Of a stretch of 64,000 nucleotides of DNA, positions 8,449 through 15,683 are shown one piece after another. The number at the start of each line of letters is the position of its first letter. Positions within the stretch are counted from its first letter, which is position 1. The notes below the pieces were generated by a model. It searched no databases, had not been told where the DNA came from, and saw only the letters and a list, made by a program, of their open reading frames with translations. Origin of the DNA: a virus; IMG/VR virus record IMGVR_UViG_3300043811_000074, positions 1 through 64,000 of that record; one strand, given 5' to 3'. Both the position numbers and the translations under genes were made by a program.

Positions 8449-9630
8449 ATGGCCGCTTTTCGTCGCGATGAAATCCGCAAGTTGTACCAGCTGACGGCAA
8501 ATCCGCTCGAGCGCATCACCGAAATGCTGGACGAGAAGATTTTGCGCCCCGACGATTTCAGCATCCGTGATACCTTCCTGGCCACAGTCGAGGACGGCGA
8601 AGAGGTTCTCCGCGCGATCGACCCACGCCGTAAGTCAGGTGGACAGCGGCTCACGGAAGCGTCGCTGAATGCGGTGCGCACCAGCGACTTCGCTGGTATT
8701 ACCGGCCAGCTAATTTTCAACAAGGTCAAGGAAGGGTACGAATACCCCGGCCTGCTCTGGCCGCAACTGGTTGATGAATGGAACACGACGTTTCTGGAAG
8801 GTGAAGTCGTGCCAGGTGTCGGCGAGATCGGGGCGGCAAACATTCAGGTCGTGAGCGAGGCAGAAGAGTTTCCCTATCTCGGTCTGAATGAGGAAAAAAT
8901 CACGTTTGGTCCGCTGGAGAAACGCGGCTTCATCGTCGCCATCACGCGCGAAATTTTGATTGCCGATAACACCGGCCTCATCATGCAACGGTCGAACAAC
9001 GGCGGCAAGTTTTTGTCCATCAACAAAGAACAGCGCGTCCTGAACGTGGTCACTGGTCAGGTCAATACCTACGTCCGCAACGGCGTGGCATCGAACACCT
9101 ACCAGACGAGCGGCAGCTACGTCAACAGCATCGCCAATCCACTGATCGACTGGCGGGCGCTCGAGACTGGTGAACTTCTGTTTGATGCCATCACCGATCC
9201 GAACACGGGCCTGCCGATCCTTCAGCAGATTGCCAAACTCAAGATTCTTGTGCCGTCAGCGCTCAAGCGCACGGCGGAGCGCATCATCCGTGGCACGCAA
9301 CTGCGGGTTGGCGATGGTGCTTCCTTCTCCAGCGCGACCTATACGCCGGTCACAGGCGGCGTGCCCGGTCAAGGCGCGGCCGGGATTAGCGACTATGGAC
9401 CGGTTCTGTCCAACGCCTTTGTCAAGCTGGCCACAAGTTCCGCAAGCCAATGGTTCACTGGCGATTTCCCGGGCGCATTTGTTTATCGCACGGCCTGGGA
9501 CATTGAGGACGTGACAAGCGGCGAACAATCGGAGGCCGCGTTCAATCGCGACGTGGTGTACCGCGTCAAGGTCAGCGAAATGGGCGCGCCGGGTACGCTG
9601 GAGCCAAGAAAAGCGCAACAGAACACCTAA
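8449..9630 (+). CDS. Major capsid protein
   Basis: 393 aa, preceded by GAGAGGTCAAGAC. Position, length and composition fit a phage major capsid protein with the HK97 fold. An N-terminal helical arm (residues 1-90) includes SLNAVRTSDFAGITGQ at 70-88. A central domain carries GLLWPQLVDEWNTTF and GPLEKRGFIVAITREILIADNT, and later blocks resemble Mu gpT-like and related head subunits (LKILVPSALKRTAERII). The motif at 70-88 is closely repeated in the portal fusion. It assembles the icosahedral shell after cleavage by the upstream protease. Confidence 0.85.
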   Translation: MAAFRRDEIRKLYQLTANPLERITEMLDEKILRPDDFSIRDTFLATVEDGEEVLRAIDPRRKSGGQRLTEASLNAVRTSDFAGITGQLIFNKVKEGYEYPGLLWPQLVDEWNTTFLEGEVVPGVGEIGAANIQVVSEAEEFPYLGLNEEKITFGPLEKRGFIVAITREILIADNTGLIMQRSNNGGKFLSINKEQRVLNVVTGQVNTYVRNGVASNTYQTSGSYVNSIANPLIDWRALETGELLFDAITDPNTGLPILQQIAKLKILVPSALKRTAERIIRGTQLRVGDGASFSSATYTPVTGGVPGQGAAGISDYGPVLSNAFVKLATSSASQWFTGDFPGAFVYRTAWDIEDVTSGEQSEAAFNRDVVYRVKVSEMGAPGTLEPRKAQQNT

Positions 9631-9675
9631 TAAATGAAGCGCGATTTGCAAAGGCGCAGCTGCACCTTTGCTCGG
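9631..9675 (+). other. Short intergenic hairpin after the capsid gene
   Basis: GCAAAGG and CCTTTGC form a 7-bp stem around a 10-nt loop between the capsid stop and the next gene. There is no T-run. Such stems often set the ratio of capsid to downstream messages, which is inference here. Confidence 0.35.
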
Positions 9676-9686
9676 GAGAGTGAGTC

Positions 9687-10136
9687 ATGGCCAAGAGCAA
9701 AGAAGAAATGGATACGCCAGCCGCCGAGAAGAACCAGAACATCGACCCCAGCATGTTTGCCATGTTCCAGCAATGGATGCAGGCGACGGTGACAGGGCCG
9801 GTGCAAGATCAACTTCAAGCGGCGAAGCGCGAACGTGAATCCATCGAGTTCCACGAAAAGCTGCGCGCTGAGATTTCCAAGCCGCTCAAGCAATCCAACC
9901 AAGAGAAGTTGGAAAAGCAGTTCGGCAATTGTCCGCTGCGCTTCAAAGTGTGGATGTCGGAAGTGGACAAGAAAACCGGCAAAGCGACTGAACCGCCAAC
10001 GGGCGAAATCGACAAATTTACTGGGATGCCGGCCCTGGAAATTCCGGCGCACAGCGAGGCAGAAGCGCGCGGCATCTACAACCAGTTTTGCGGCATTCGG
10101 TGGGCACAGACGCCAGCCCACGTCAAGCAACTGTAA
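9687..10136 (+). CDS. Head-associated hypothetical protein (149 aa)
   Basis: Preceded by GGGAGAGTGAGTC. The N-terminal ~75 residues are a charged helix or coiled coil; the rest is a compact polar domain with a conserved-looking end (GIYNQFCGIRWAQTPAHVKQ). Its position right after the capsid gene suggests a head-completion or decoration role. No family is recognised. Confidence 0.6.
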   Translation: MAKSKEEMDTPAAEKNQNIDPSMFAMFQQWMQATVTGPVQDQLQAAKRERESIEFHEKLRAEISKPLKQSNQEKLEKQFGNCPLRFKVWMSEVDKKTGKATEPPTGEIDKFTGMPALEIPAHSEAEARGIYNQFCGIRWAQTPAHVKQL

Positions 10137-10152
10137 CCGTTGAGGTTTTCCA

Positions 10153-11064
10153 ATGGCTTATGATTTTCTCGTTGCCAGTGGTCAACTGCCCGCCAGTGCT
10201 GGCCTGTTGCTCAACGGCAGTGCCATGCAGGTTCCTGGCACAGGTCTGCGTGGCGTTTTCGCCAATGTCGGTGCCAGTACGGAGACGGTGATTATCACCC
10301 TGACTCCGGTTGCGCCGCAGACTGTGACGGCCCGGCGCATTGCCAAGGCGATTCTTGCGCCGGGCGACATTCTCTACCTCAGTGGCATCAACCTGCCTTC
10401 GGGTTGTTTGCTGAACGGGCAGACGACCGATGCCACGAGTGTTGATTACACCATTTACGGCACGGTCGGCTCGGACAGCGGCCCTGTTGAGGCATTCGTA
10501 CAAACTTCGAACGGCTCGCGCAAGAGCGTTAGCAGTGGCGGCCTGGTCACGACGCAGACTCAGGGGGCAAATGGCCTTTTCGCCACACCATTGCCCATGT
10601 TGGCCTGGAAGAACACGGACGGCACAACGCTTGCCGCCGCTGCCTCTGCCGGCAAGTTCGGCATGACGGTGACGCTGGCGACGGCAGCTTTTCTGCTCGG
10701 TGAAGTGGCGAACACGAACACCAAGACCGATGATGCCCTTCAGGAGTTTGATCTGCCGCCGTGGTATGTGGCGGGCAGTAACCTGACCGTCAATGTCAAC
10801 GCGAGCATCAATGGGGCTGGCACGCCGGGAACCAAGACGGCACAAATTAAGTGCTATCGCACAGCCAGCGACGGCACGCAAGGCGCGGACATCGGGCCGG
10901 GCACAACGGGAGCCATTACTGTCGCTGGCGCGGACATTCCGTTTACCATTACCGGCACGACGCTGAATCCTGGTGATCGGGTGATGTTTGAATTGGAAGT
11001 CGTGCTGCAAGAGACGGGCGGCACGAACATCAATGCGAAGGTCAACAGCGCCAGGGTGAGTTAA
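10153..11064 (+). CDS. Beta-rich virion protein (303 aa)
   Basis: GAGG precedes the ATG by a normal distance. The composition is Gly/Thr/Ala/Val rich with few charges, typical of phage structural beta proteins; the C-terminal half (from ~residue 200) resembles an immunoglobulin-like sandwich. It sits between head genes and decoration-like paralogues. Specific role unknown. Its stop overlaps the next start by one base. Confidence 0.6.
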   Translation: MAYDFLVASGQLPASAGLLLNGSAMQVPGTGLRGVFANVGASTETVIITLTPVAPQTVTARRIAKAILAPGDILYLSGINLPSGCLLNGQTTDATSVDYTIYGTVGSDSGPVEAFVQTSNGSRKSVSSGGLVTTQTQGANGLFATPLPMLAWKNTDGTTLAAAASAGKFGMTVTLATAAFLLGEVANTNTKTDDALQEFDLPPWYVAGSNLTVNVNASINGAGTPGTKTAQIKCYRTASDGTQGADIGPGTTGAITVAGADIPFTITGTTLNPGDRVMFELEVVLQETGGTNINAKVNSARVS

Positions 11065-11381
11065 TGCGTGTGAAGAAAATTTCCGCCGTGTCCACGATCC
11101 ACGCGAATCAGATTGTGGCCGGTGTCGCAGGGCAAAGGATTTTCGTCTATGCCTATCACCTGTCCTTTTCGGGCACGGTCAACGCCAAATGGCAGGACGG
11201 CAGCACGGACCTGACTGGTTTGGATTATGGGGTTGCGGGCGTGATTTCCGACAGCCCGACCACGAAAGGACAAATGGGTAGTGCGCCGCTTTTTAGTTGT
11301 GCGGCAGGAGACGACCTGAATTTGAATCTGAGCGTTGGTTCGGTCCCGGTCAGTGGCTATGTGGTCTATGACCAAAGGTAA
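11064..11381 (+). CDS. Decoration-like small beta protein, copy 1
   Basis: 105 aa. The pattern 'IVAGVAGQRIFVYAYHLSF ... VNAKWQDGSTDLTG ... L.L..SVPVSGYVVY' matches a widespread small phage structural protein with an all-beta fold that I associate with head decoration or tail surface. It is a tandem duplicate of the next gene, aligning over its full length. TAATG overlap with the upstream gene. Confidence 0.7.
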   Translation: MRVKKISAVSTIHANQIVAGVAGQRIFVYAYHLSFSGTVNAKWQDGSTDLTGLDYGVAGVISDSPTTKGQMGSAPLFSCAAGDDLNLNLSVGSVPVSGYVVYDQR

Positions 11382-11383
11382 AC

Positions 11384-11695
11384 ATGCCAGCAACAGCCAT
11401 AGTCCAGGTATCGGCAACTGGCGCAATCGTGGCTGCAGTGGCGGGGCAACGCATAACGGTTTGGTCCTATCACCTGAGTTTCGCCGGCTCGGTGAATGTC
11501 AAGTGGCAGGACGGGGCCAGCACCGACTTGACGGGTTTGGATTACGGCGCGGCGAACATAATCTCGAACAGTCCACCCGTGACGGATCAACAGGGCAAAA
11601 GTTTTCTGTTTCGGACTTCATTGGGCAATGCGTTGTACCTGAACCTGTCCGGCGCGGTGGCGGTTGGCGGGTATGTGATTTACGAACAGGGGTAA
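11384..11695 (+). CDS. Decoration-like small beta protein, copy 2
   Basis: 103 aa, starting two bases after the stop of copy 1. It shares the same block order (AAVAGQRITVWSYHLSF, VKWQDG, TDLTGLDYG, VGGYVIYEQG). The two copies agree at roughly half of positions by eye, so the duplication is old rather than an assembly artefact. The proteins probably occupy related sites on the virion. Confidence 0.7.
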   Translation: MPATAIVQVSATGAIVAAVAGQRITVWSYHLSFAGSVNVKWQDGASTDLTGLDYGAANIISNSPPVTDQQGKSFLFRTSLGNALYLNLSGAVAVGGYVIYEQG

Positions 11696-11716
11696 AGCGC
11701 AACGGAAGAGAACCTG

Positions 11717-11944
11717 ATGACTGACATTAAGATACCAGCATGGGCCAAACTGCGACGTTGCGGCGGTGGCTATAAGGTGATGCTGCAAGATGGCGCTATA
11801 CTCCACGGTTTGTACAAGCGAAAATGCGTGCCGGTTGTGGGTTTCTATGTTTGCGCCAGCGACCGCGCTGCCCAACGAATCATGCGTGGTTTGCAATGGA
11901 TGCGTGAGACGATTTATAAGCATACTGGCATAACGCCGGTGTAA
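11717..11944 (+). CDS. Small basic hypothetical protein (75 aa)
   Basis: Preceded by GGAAGAGAACCTG. It has three Cys residues, a central beta segment (GGGYKVMLQDGAILHG) and a C-terminal amphipathic helix. No family is recognised. It lies between decoration-like and connector-like genes. Confidence 0.55.
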   Translation: MTDIKIPAWAKLRRCGGGYKVMLQDGAILHGLYKRKCVPVVGFYVCASDRAAQRIMRGLQWMRETIYKHTGITPV

Positions 11945-11946
11945 AC

Positions 11947-12627
11947 ATGGCGACGCGCATGGGCCTCTTCGATTTCTTCAGGCCCAAACCTGTTTTGCAG
12001 AGACCGATTCAAGCGCCCGGTTTGTTTGACGTGATGAGGCCGCGAGTGGAACCGAATACGCTTGACCACTTTTTGAAGGGCTACACGATCTTTCCCGATG
12101 CCGGCAGCATTATGTCGGCGCGGTATGTGAGCGAGCGGCAGCAGCTTGAAATCATGGACCATGCGGCTGGCCTGCACACTTACGACGATGTTGACGCGGT
12201 GATGGCGGAACAGTTTTATTCGACCGATAACAAGGATCAATGGCTTGCCGACACCTACCAAAAAACCGCGCATCGGCCAGTGGATTTGGGCAGACCGATT
12301 GAGCCGCAGGACATTCGGGTGACGGCAGACCCAGCGCACATGAAGGCATTCGTCGATGGCCATTTGACGCTGCACTTTACGAGCAGTTTCGGCCCGGTCG
12401 TGGCGAAGTATGACCCGAAGAAAGAAGCCCTGGGGTGTGTGTTCAAAAGCGGCTTTGTCGGGACATACCTGAATGTGCCGAAGAGCGAAGCGGAATCGCT
12501 GGCGGCATCGACAAGCAAAGGCAAGTGGTTCCATGCTCACGTTAAGTTAGGGTACAATCCTGACCGGACATGGATTCATCGTTATCCTCTGGTTCGGAAC
12601 ACCTGGGTCGATCAGTACGCGGGGTAA
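11947..12627 (+). CDS. KTSC-domain protein (226 aa)
   Basis: The C-terminal part (residues ~145-205) reads as a KTSC domain: a KYDPKKEALGCVFKSG strand pair, TYLNVPKSEAESLAAS, then KGKWFHAHVK. KTSC domains are small beta-alpha domains common in phage and prophage proteins, with unclear function. Residues ~55-105 (SARYVSERQQLEIMDHAAG ... KDQWLADTYQK) have the same spacing and look like a degenerate second copy. The start follows the previous stop by two bases. Confidence 0.65.
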   Translation: MATRMGLFDFFRPKPVLQRPIQAPGLFDVMRPRVEPNTLDHFLKGYTIFPDAGSIMSARYVSERQQLEIMDHAAGLHTYDDVDAVMAEQFYSTDNKDQWLADTYQKTAHRPVDLGRPIEPQDIRVTADPAHMKAFVDGHLTLHFTSSFGPVVAKYDPKKEALGCVFKSGFVGTYLNVPKSEAESLAASTSKGKWFHAHVKLGYNPDRTWIHRYPLVRNTWVDQYAG

Positions 12628-12630
12628 GCC

Positions 12631-12894
12631 GTGAGCGTCGCCACTCAACTGACGAACATTAATGCGGCGCTGGACGCTATGACGGCGGAAGTCGCGGCAA
12701 TGGCGACGAACCCGAAGCCCTATTATGTCATCCCGCCCAATATGGCTGGCGCGGGCAGTACGATTTCTGCCGTGGAGTATCGCAAGTTCCTGAGCGAGCA
12801 GATTGATGCGCTGATCGAACAGCGGCAGAAAGTGGAAGAGCCTTGGCAGGTGAATCGCTCTTTGGGCAATCGTGGCTGGCGCGGAGGCTGGTAA
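12631..12894 (+). CDS. Small head-tail region protein (87 aa), GTG start
   Basis: GTG is preceded by GGGGTAAGCC. The N-terminal half is a heptad-like helix and the C-terminus is Arg/Trp/Gly rich. The gene runs directly into the next ATG (stop TAA then ATG). Its position suggests a connector accessory protein; no family is recognised. Confidence 0.55.
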   Translation: MSVATQLTNINAALDAMTAEVAAMATNPKPYYVIPPNMAGAGSTISAVEYRKFLSEQIDALIEQRQKVEEPWQVNRSLGNRGWRGGW

Positions 12895-13284
12895 ATGGCG
12901 CTGCTCTGCCCGGTCAATGAGTTCTTGAAGCGCAAGGATTGGTCCATCGTGGCGCAACTGGTTTCCGATGCGGGCGCGACGCCGCCGACACAGGTGCAAC
13001 TGCTGACTGATGCGAACACGATAGCGGCGCTGGATTCGGCATCAGGTGACTTTCAGGCCGGCGCAACAGCAATGGGCCGCTACACCGATGCGAGCCTGGC
13101 GGCAATTGCGAGCGGGGCGGACAGTCCGGGGCAAGCGCTGATGTTCGACTGTGTCAGTGACCTGGCCATGATGAAACTGTACCGGCGCAAGCCGCAGTTG
13201 ATTCCCGATCAGATACACGATGCGTGGCTCAAGGCGCTCTGGCAAGCGGAACAACTGAAGCTCGGCGATCAGACGTTAAACTAG
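12895..13284 (+). CDS. Putative head-tail connector/adaptor
   Basis: 129 aa, mostly helical. Its pattern (LLTDANTIAALDSASGDFQAG followed by Tyr-rich helices and KLYRRKPQLIPDQ) resembles Mu gp36-like DUF1320/head-tail adaptor proteins, which form the ring below the portal. Its position just before the tail-completion candidate supports this. Family match is by eye. Confidence 0.5.
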   Translation: MALLCPVNEFLKRKDWSIVAQLVSDAGATPPTQVQLLTDANTIAALDSASGDFQAGATAMGRYTDASLAAIASGADSPGQALMFDCVSDLAMMKLYRRKPQLIPDQIHDAWLKALWQAEQLKLGDQTLN

Positions 13285-13292
13285 GGTGAGTC

Positions 13293-13799
13293 GTGAGCAA
13301 TGCCAACACGCCGCATGAAGTGCTGAAGGCGGGCGTCACGACAATTATAGCGGGCATGACGCTTGTTTCCGACGACGGCTCGCTGGCAATCGGCCAGAAC
13401 GTCTATAACCAGATGCTCACGGACGAAACGGTCTCCAAATGGCCGAATGTGCTGGTGACAACAGAGGGTTTGCGAGAAGAACCGTTCGGCAGCGATACGA
13501 ACAACATTTGGACCTGGTTTCCGGTCGCGGTCGGGATCATGGATCGGGACGCTAAACGGACGCCGGCGCGCGAAGGTGATTATTTCGCGTGGCGGCTGGC
13601 GATTAAGCAGCGGTTTTTTCAGAAGGCGAACCTGATTGATTTGTCCGTGTGCAGCGTGCCGCCGATTCCTGTTATCTATGTTTGCAACTGGTGCGAAGTG
13701 CGGCACGGGTCGATTTTGGAGCAGGAACCGAAAGCGAAAGAGTTTCTGAAATCGAGCTTGACGCTGCGTTTTTTCGTCATTGAAACACGCATGCCCTAA
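13293..13799 (+). CDS. Putative neck / tail completion protein (168 aa)
   Basis: GTG start with AGGGTGAGTC upstream. The mixed alpha/beta sequence has a conserved-looking core (NVLVTTEGLREEPFGSDTNN ... WFPVAVGIMDRD ... YFAWRLAIKQRFF) and fits the size of Mu gp37/lambda gpU-type tail completion proteins. The call rests on size and gene order. Confidence 0.5.
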   Translation: MSNANTPHEVLKAGVTTIIAGMTLVSDDGSLAIGQNVYNQMLTDETVSKWPNVLVTTEGLREEPFGSDTNNIWTWFPVAVGIMDRDAKRTPAREGDYFAWRLAIKQRFFQKANLIDLSVCSVPPIPVIYVCNWCEVRHGSILEQEPKAKEFLKSSLTLRFFVIETRMP

Positions 13800-13819
13800 C
13801 GAGGGCGGAGGGTATTCCG

Positions 13820-14236
13820 ATTGCTGACCTCGTGATCACTTCAACTTTGGTCGTTGCAACCAATGTCCCGCAACCCAAGACGGGCATTGCGGGCGGCACG
13901 ATTACAGCGGGTGAACTCCTGATCGGCCCGACCACGGCGCTTGCTGCCGCCAAGAGCGATACGCTCGCGGATATTGGCGTTGTCGGCGTGGCACTGACGG
14001 GTGGGGCCGTGGGGCAGCTGATTAACTATGCGGGCAATCAGGGCGATGTCGTGACCATCGGCGCGACGGTCGCGCATGGGGAGACCTACTGCGCCTCTGC
14101 CAACGCGGGGAAGATTGCGCCCATTACGGACAAGACGACGGGCGAGTACATTTTCGTCCTGGGCTTCACGACGCCGGGCAGTACAACCACGATCACACTG
14201 ACCATGCAGAGTTACGGCAACCAAACGCACTATTGA
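13820..14236 (+). CDS. Small beta capsid/tail protein with probable ATT start (DUF2190-like)
   Basis: The only conventional start in frame is GTG at 13832, 19 nt from the ribosome site GGAGGG (13807-13812). Starting instead at ATT 13820 gives ideal 7-nt spacing and an N-terminus reading (M)ADLVITSTLVV, a beginning commonly seen in such phage proteins. The product (138 aa) is Gly/Thr/Ala rich, with repeats like TAGELLIGPTTALAAA and GVVGVALTGGAVGQ that resemble DUF2190-type decoration proteins. ATT initiation is rare in bacteria (infC is the known case). Confidence 0.65.
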   Translation: MADLVITSTLVVATNVPQPKTGIAGGTITAGELLIGPTTALAAAKSDTLADIGVVGVALTGGAVGQLINYAGNQGDVVTIGATVAHGETYCASANAGKIAPITDKTTGEYIFVLGFTTPGSTTTITLTMQSYGNQTHY

Positions 14237-14250
14237 TCGGGAGCGCATAA

Positions 14251-14832
14251 ATGGCTGGCAACAATGTGTTGGTTGGTCCTCTGGGAAAGGTCGTGCTTTG
14301 CACCACGACCAATGCTGCCGCCGTTTTGACGGCGGCGACTCAGGGACTTATTCAAGGTGCCGGCGGCCTCGTTCTCGGCGTGCGCGAAGGAACCGGCGTT
14401 TTCGATGAGGATATGCCCGAAAGCACGGATACGAACGATACTCCCGACAAAGCCTACGCGATGGGCAATCATGCGATGCGCTGGACGATTCGGACTTACC
14501 GGCAGACGACGGGTGCGCTTGCCAATGGTCCGCCGCATGGGTCGCTCGTCGGTGGCAATCCCAATACGGGCGGTATGGGATTCGTCCCGACGGGCCTTGG
14601 GCCTGGTGGTGGTGGTATCGTCGTGGCTTGCTTCATTTTCCCCTATGGGTTTACCGGCGGCGCTGCTGGTACAACTCTTGGGCCGCCGATTGTGGCAACG
14701 AATGCCTATGTGTTTCCCGTCTTCAAGATCAACCAATTCCGCCCCACGCTGCGCGTCGAAGGTTCTGCCAATCAGGAGTTTGATTTCGACGGCACAAGCA
14801 GCGGCGCGAAGGGCATCCCGACGCTGGTGTAA
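14251..14832 (+). CDS. Putative major tail tube protein
   Basis: 193 aa, preceded by GGGAGCGCATAA. It lies between the neck candidates and the tail chaperone pair, where siphophages encode the tail tube subunit, and it has the mostly beta composition expected. No unmistakable motif was seen; the assignment is from gene order. Confidence 0.5.
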   Translation: MAGNNVLVGPLGKVVLCTTTNAAAVLTAATQGLIQGAGGLVLGVREGTGVFDEDMPESTDTNDTPDKAYAMGNHAMRWTIRTYRQTTGALANGPPHGSLVGGNPNTGGMGFVPTGLGPGGGGIVVACFIFPYGFTGGAAGTTLGPPIVATNAYVFPVFKINQFRPTLRVEGSANQEFDFDGTSSGAKGIPTLV

Positions 14833-14841
14833 GGAATAAGA

Positions 14842-15390
14842 ATGGACGGCGTTCTTGAAACAATGGGCATTGCCACGTTTGATTGGAACGAGCAGACCTG
14901 GACATTGCCCAGGCCAAATGGCAGCGCGGAAGGGATGATCCGCACCTACCTGCAACACCGCGAACGGTATTGGGTGCAGGTGCAGTTTGAATATGATCAC
15001 CCCGACTTCCCCAAGGGGAAAATGGGCATCGCTGAATACTCATTCCACATGGAAGGCTGGCGGGCCTCGAACGTCAAAGGCAAATGGGCCTTTCGCAAGC
15101 CCGATTGGGCGCAGGCGATGGAGAACGACACAGATTGCTTCGCCGAGATGGTTTATCTGTGTCTGACGCAGGTAACGAAACAGGCGGAAGTGAGCCGGGC
15201 CGAAGTGCGGAAGATGGTCAAGGACAAGCAAGAGGATTGCGACCGGAAACGGGAAGAGGCATTCAAGGCAGGCATGGAACCGGAGAAGATTTACGCGACG
15301 ATCAACAGTGAGATCATGGAAGCCTTTCGAGGGTTGCTTGCGCCAACCCCTTCGATAGCCCCCACGGTTACGGTGGGGGCGAAACGCTGA
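14842..15390 (+). CDS. Tail assembly chaperone (gpG-like)
   Basis: 182 aa, preceded by AAGGAATAAGA, directly upstream of a shorter overlapping ORF and the tape measure gene, the classic gpG/gpT arrangement. The C-terminal half is charged helix (RAEVRKMVKDKQEDCDRKRE). Tail chaperones coat the tape measure protein during tube assembly. The downstream frame is open from 15312, so both products may be made from one message. Confidence 0.65.
   Translation: MDGVLETMGIATFDWNEQTWTLPRPNGSAEGMIRTYLQHRERYWVQVQFEYDHPDFPKGKMGIAEYSFHMEGWRASNVKGKWAFRKPDWAQAMENDTDCFAEMVYLCLTQVTKQAEVSRAEVRKMVKDKQEDCDRKREEAFKAGMEPEKIYATINSEIMEAFRGLLAPTPSIAPTVTVGAKR
15359..15379 (+). promoter_or_regulatory. Strong hairpin in the gpG/gpT overlap
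   Basis: CCCCCAC (15359-15365) pairs perfectly with GTGGGGG (15373-15379) around the loop GGTTACG. It lies inside the last codons of the upstream gene and just before the CTGA junction at 15387. It could promote -1 frameshifting or re-initiation; a textbook slippery heptamer is not obvious. Confidence 0.6.
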
Positions 15391-15683
15391 ACTACCCGGA
15401 AATCTGTGCCGTTCTTTTTGAGCGGGCCGGTTGGAGCAAAGAGAAGTGCTTGGAACATGACCGCTGGTATTTGGCGAACATCTGTTGCCGGGCGCGAGAC
15501 AGCAAGGGCAATCTGATGGTCATGCCCAAACCACACGCACCCTACCTGAATCCGAAAGAAGAATGGTTCGATGCCCGGCGCAAGTTGGGCATCCCGGAGT
15601 GGCAGATACAAGAGACCTGGGACGAATACGAAAGAGCCGCACAGCGAACGCAGATGAATGGCAGACACACCCGCACGTCCTGA
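15387..15683 (+). CDS. Tail assembly chaperone second product (gpT-like)
   Basis: From 15387 the frame reads LNYPEICAVLFERAGWSKEK and continues to 15683 (98 codons), in -1 relative to the upstream chaperone. A CTG at 15387 overlaps the upstream stop as CTGA with GGGGG 7 nt before it; the first ATG (15450) would lose a well-formed N-terminus. Either CTG initiation or a -1 frameshift in the 15312-15390 overlap would express it, the latter giving a gpGT fusion as in lambda. It overlaps the tape measure start by 26 nt. Confidence 0.6.
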   Translation: MNYPEICAVLFERAGWSKEKCLEHDRWYLANICCRARDSKGNLMVMPKPHAPYLNPKEEWFDARRKLGIPEWQIQETWDEYERAAQRTQMNGRHTRTS

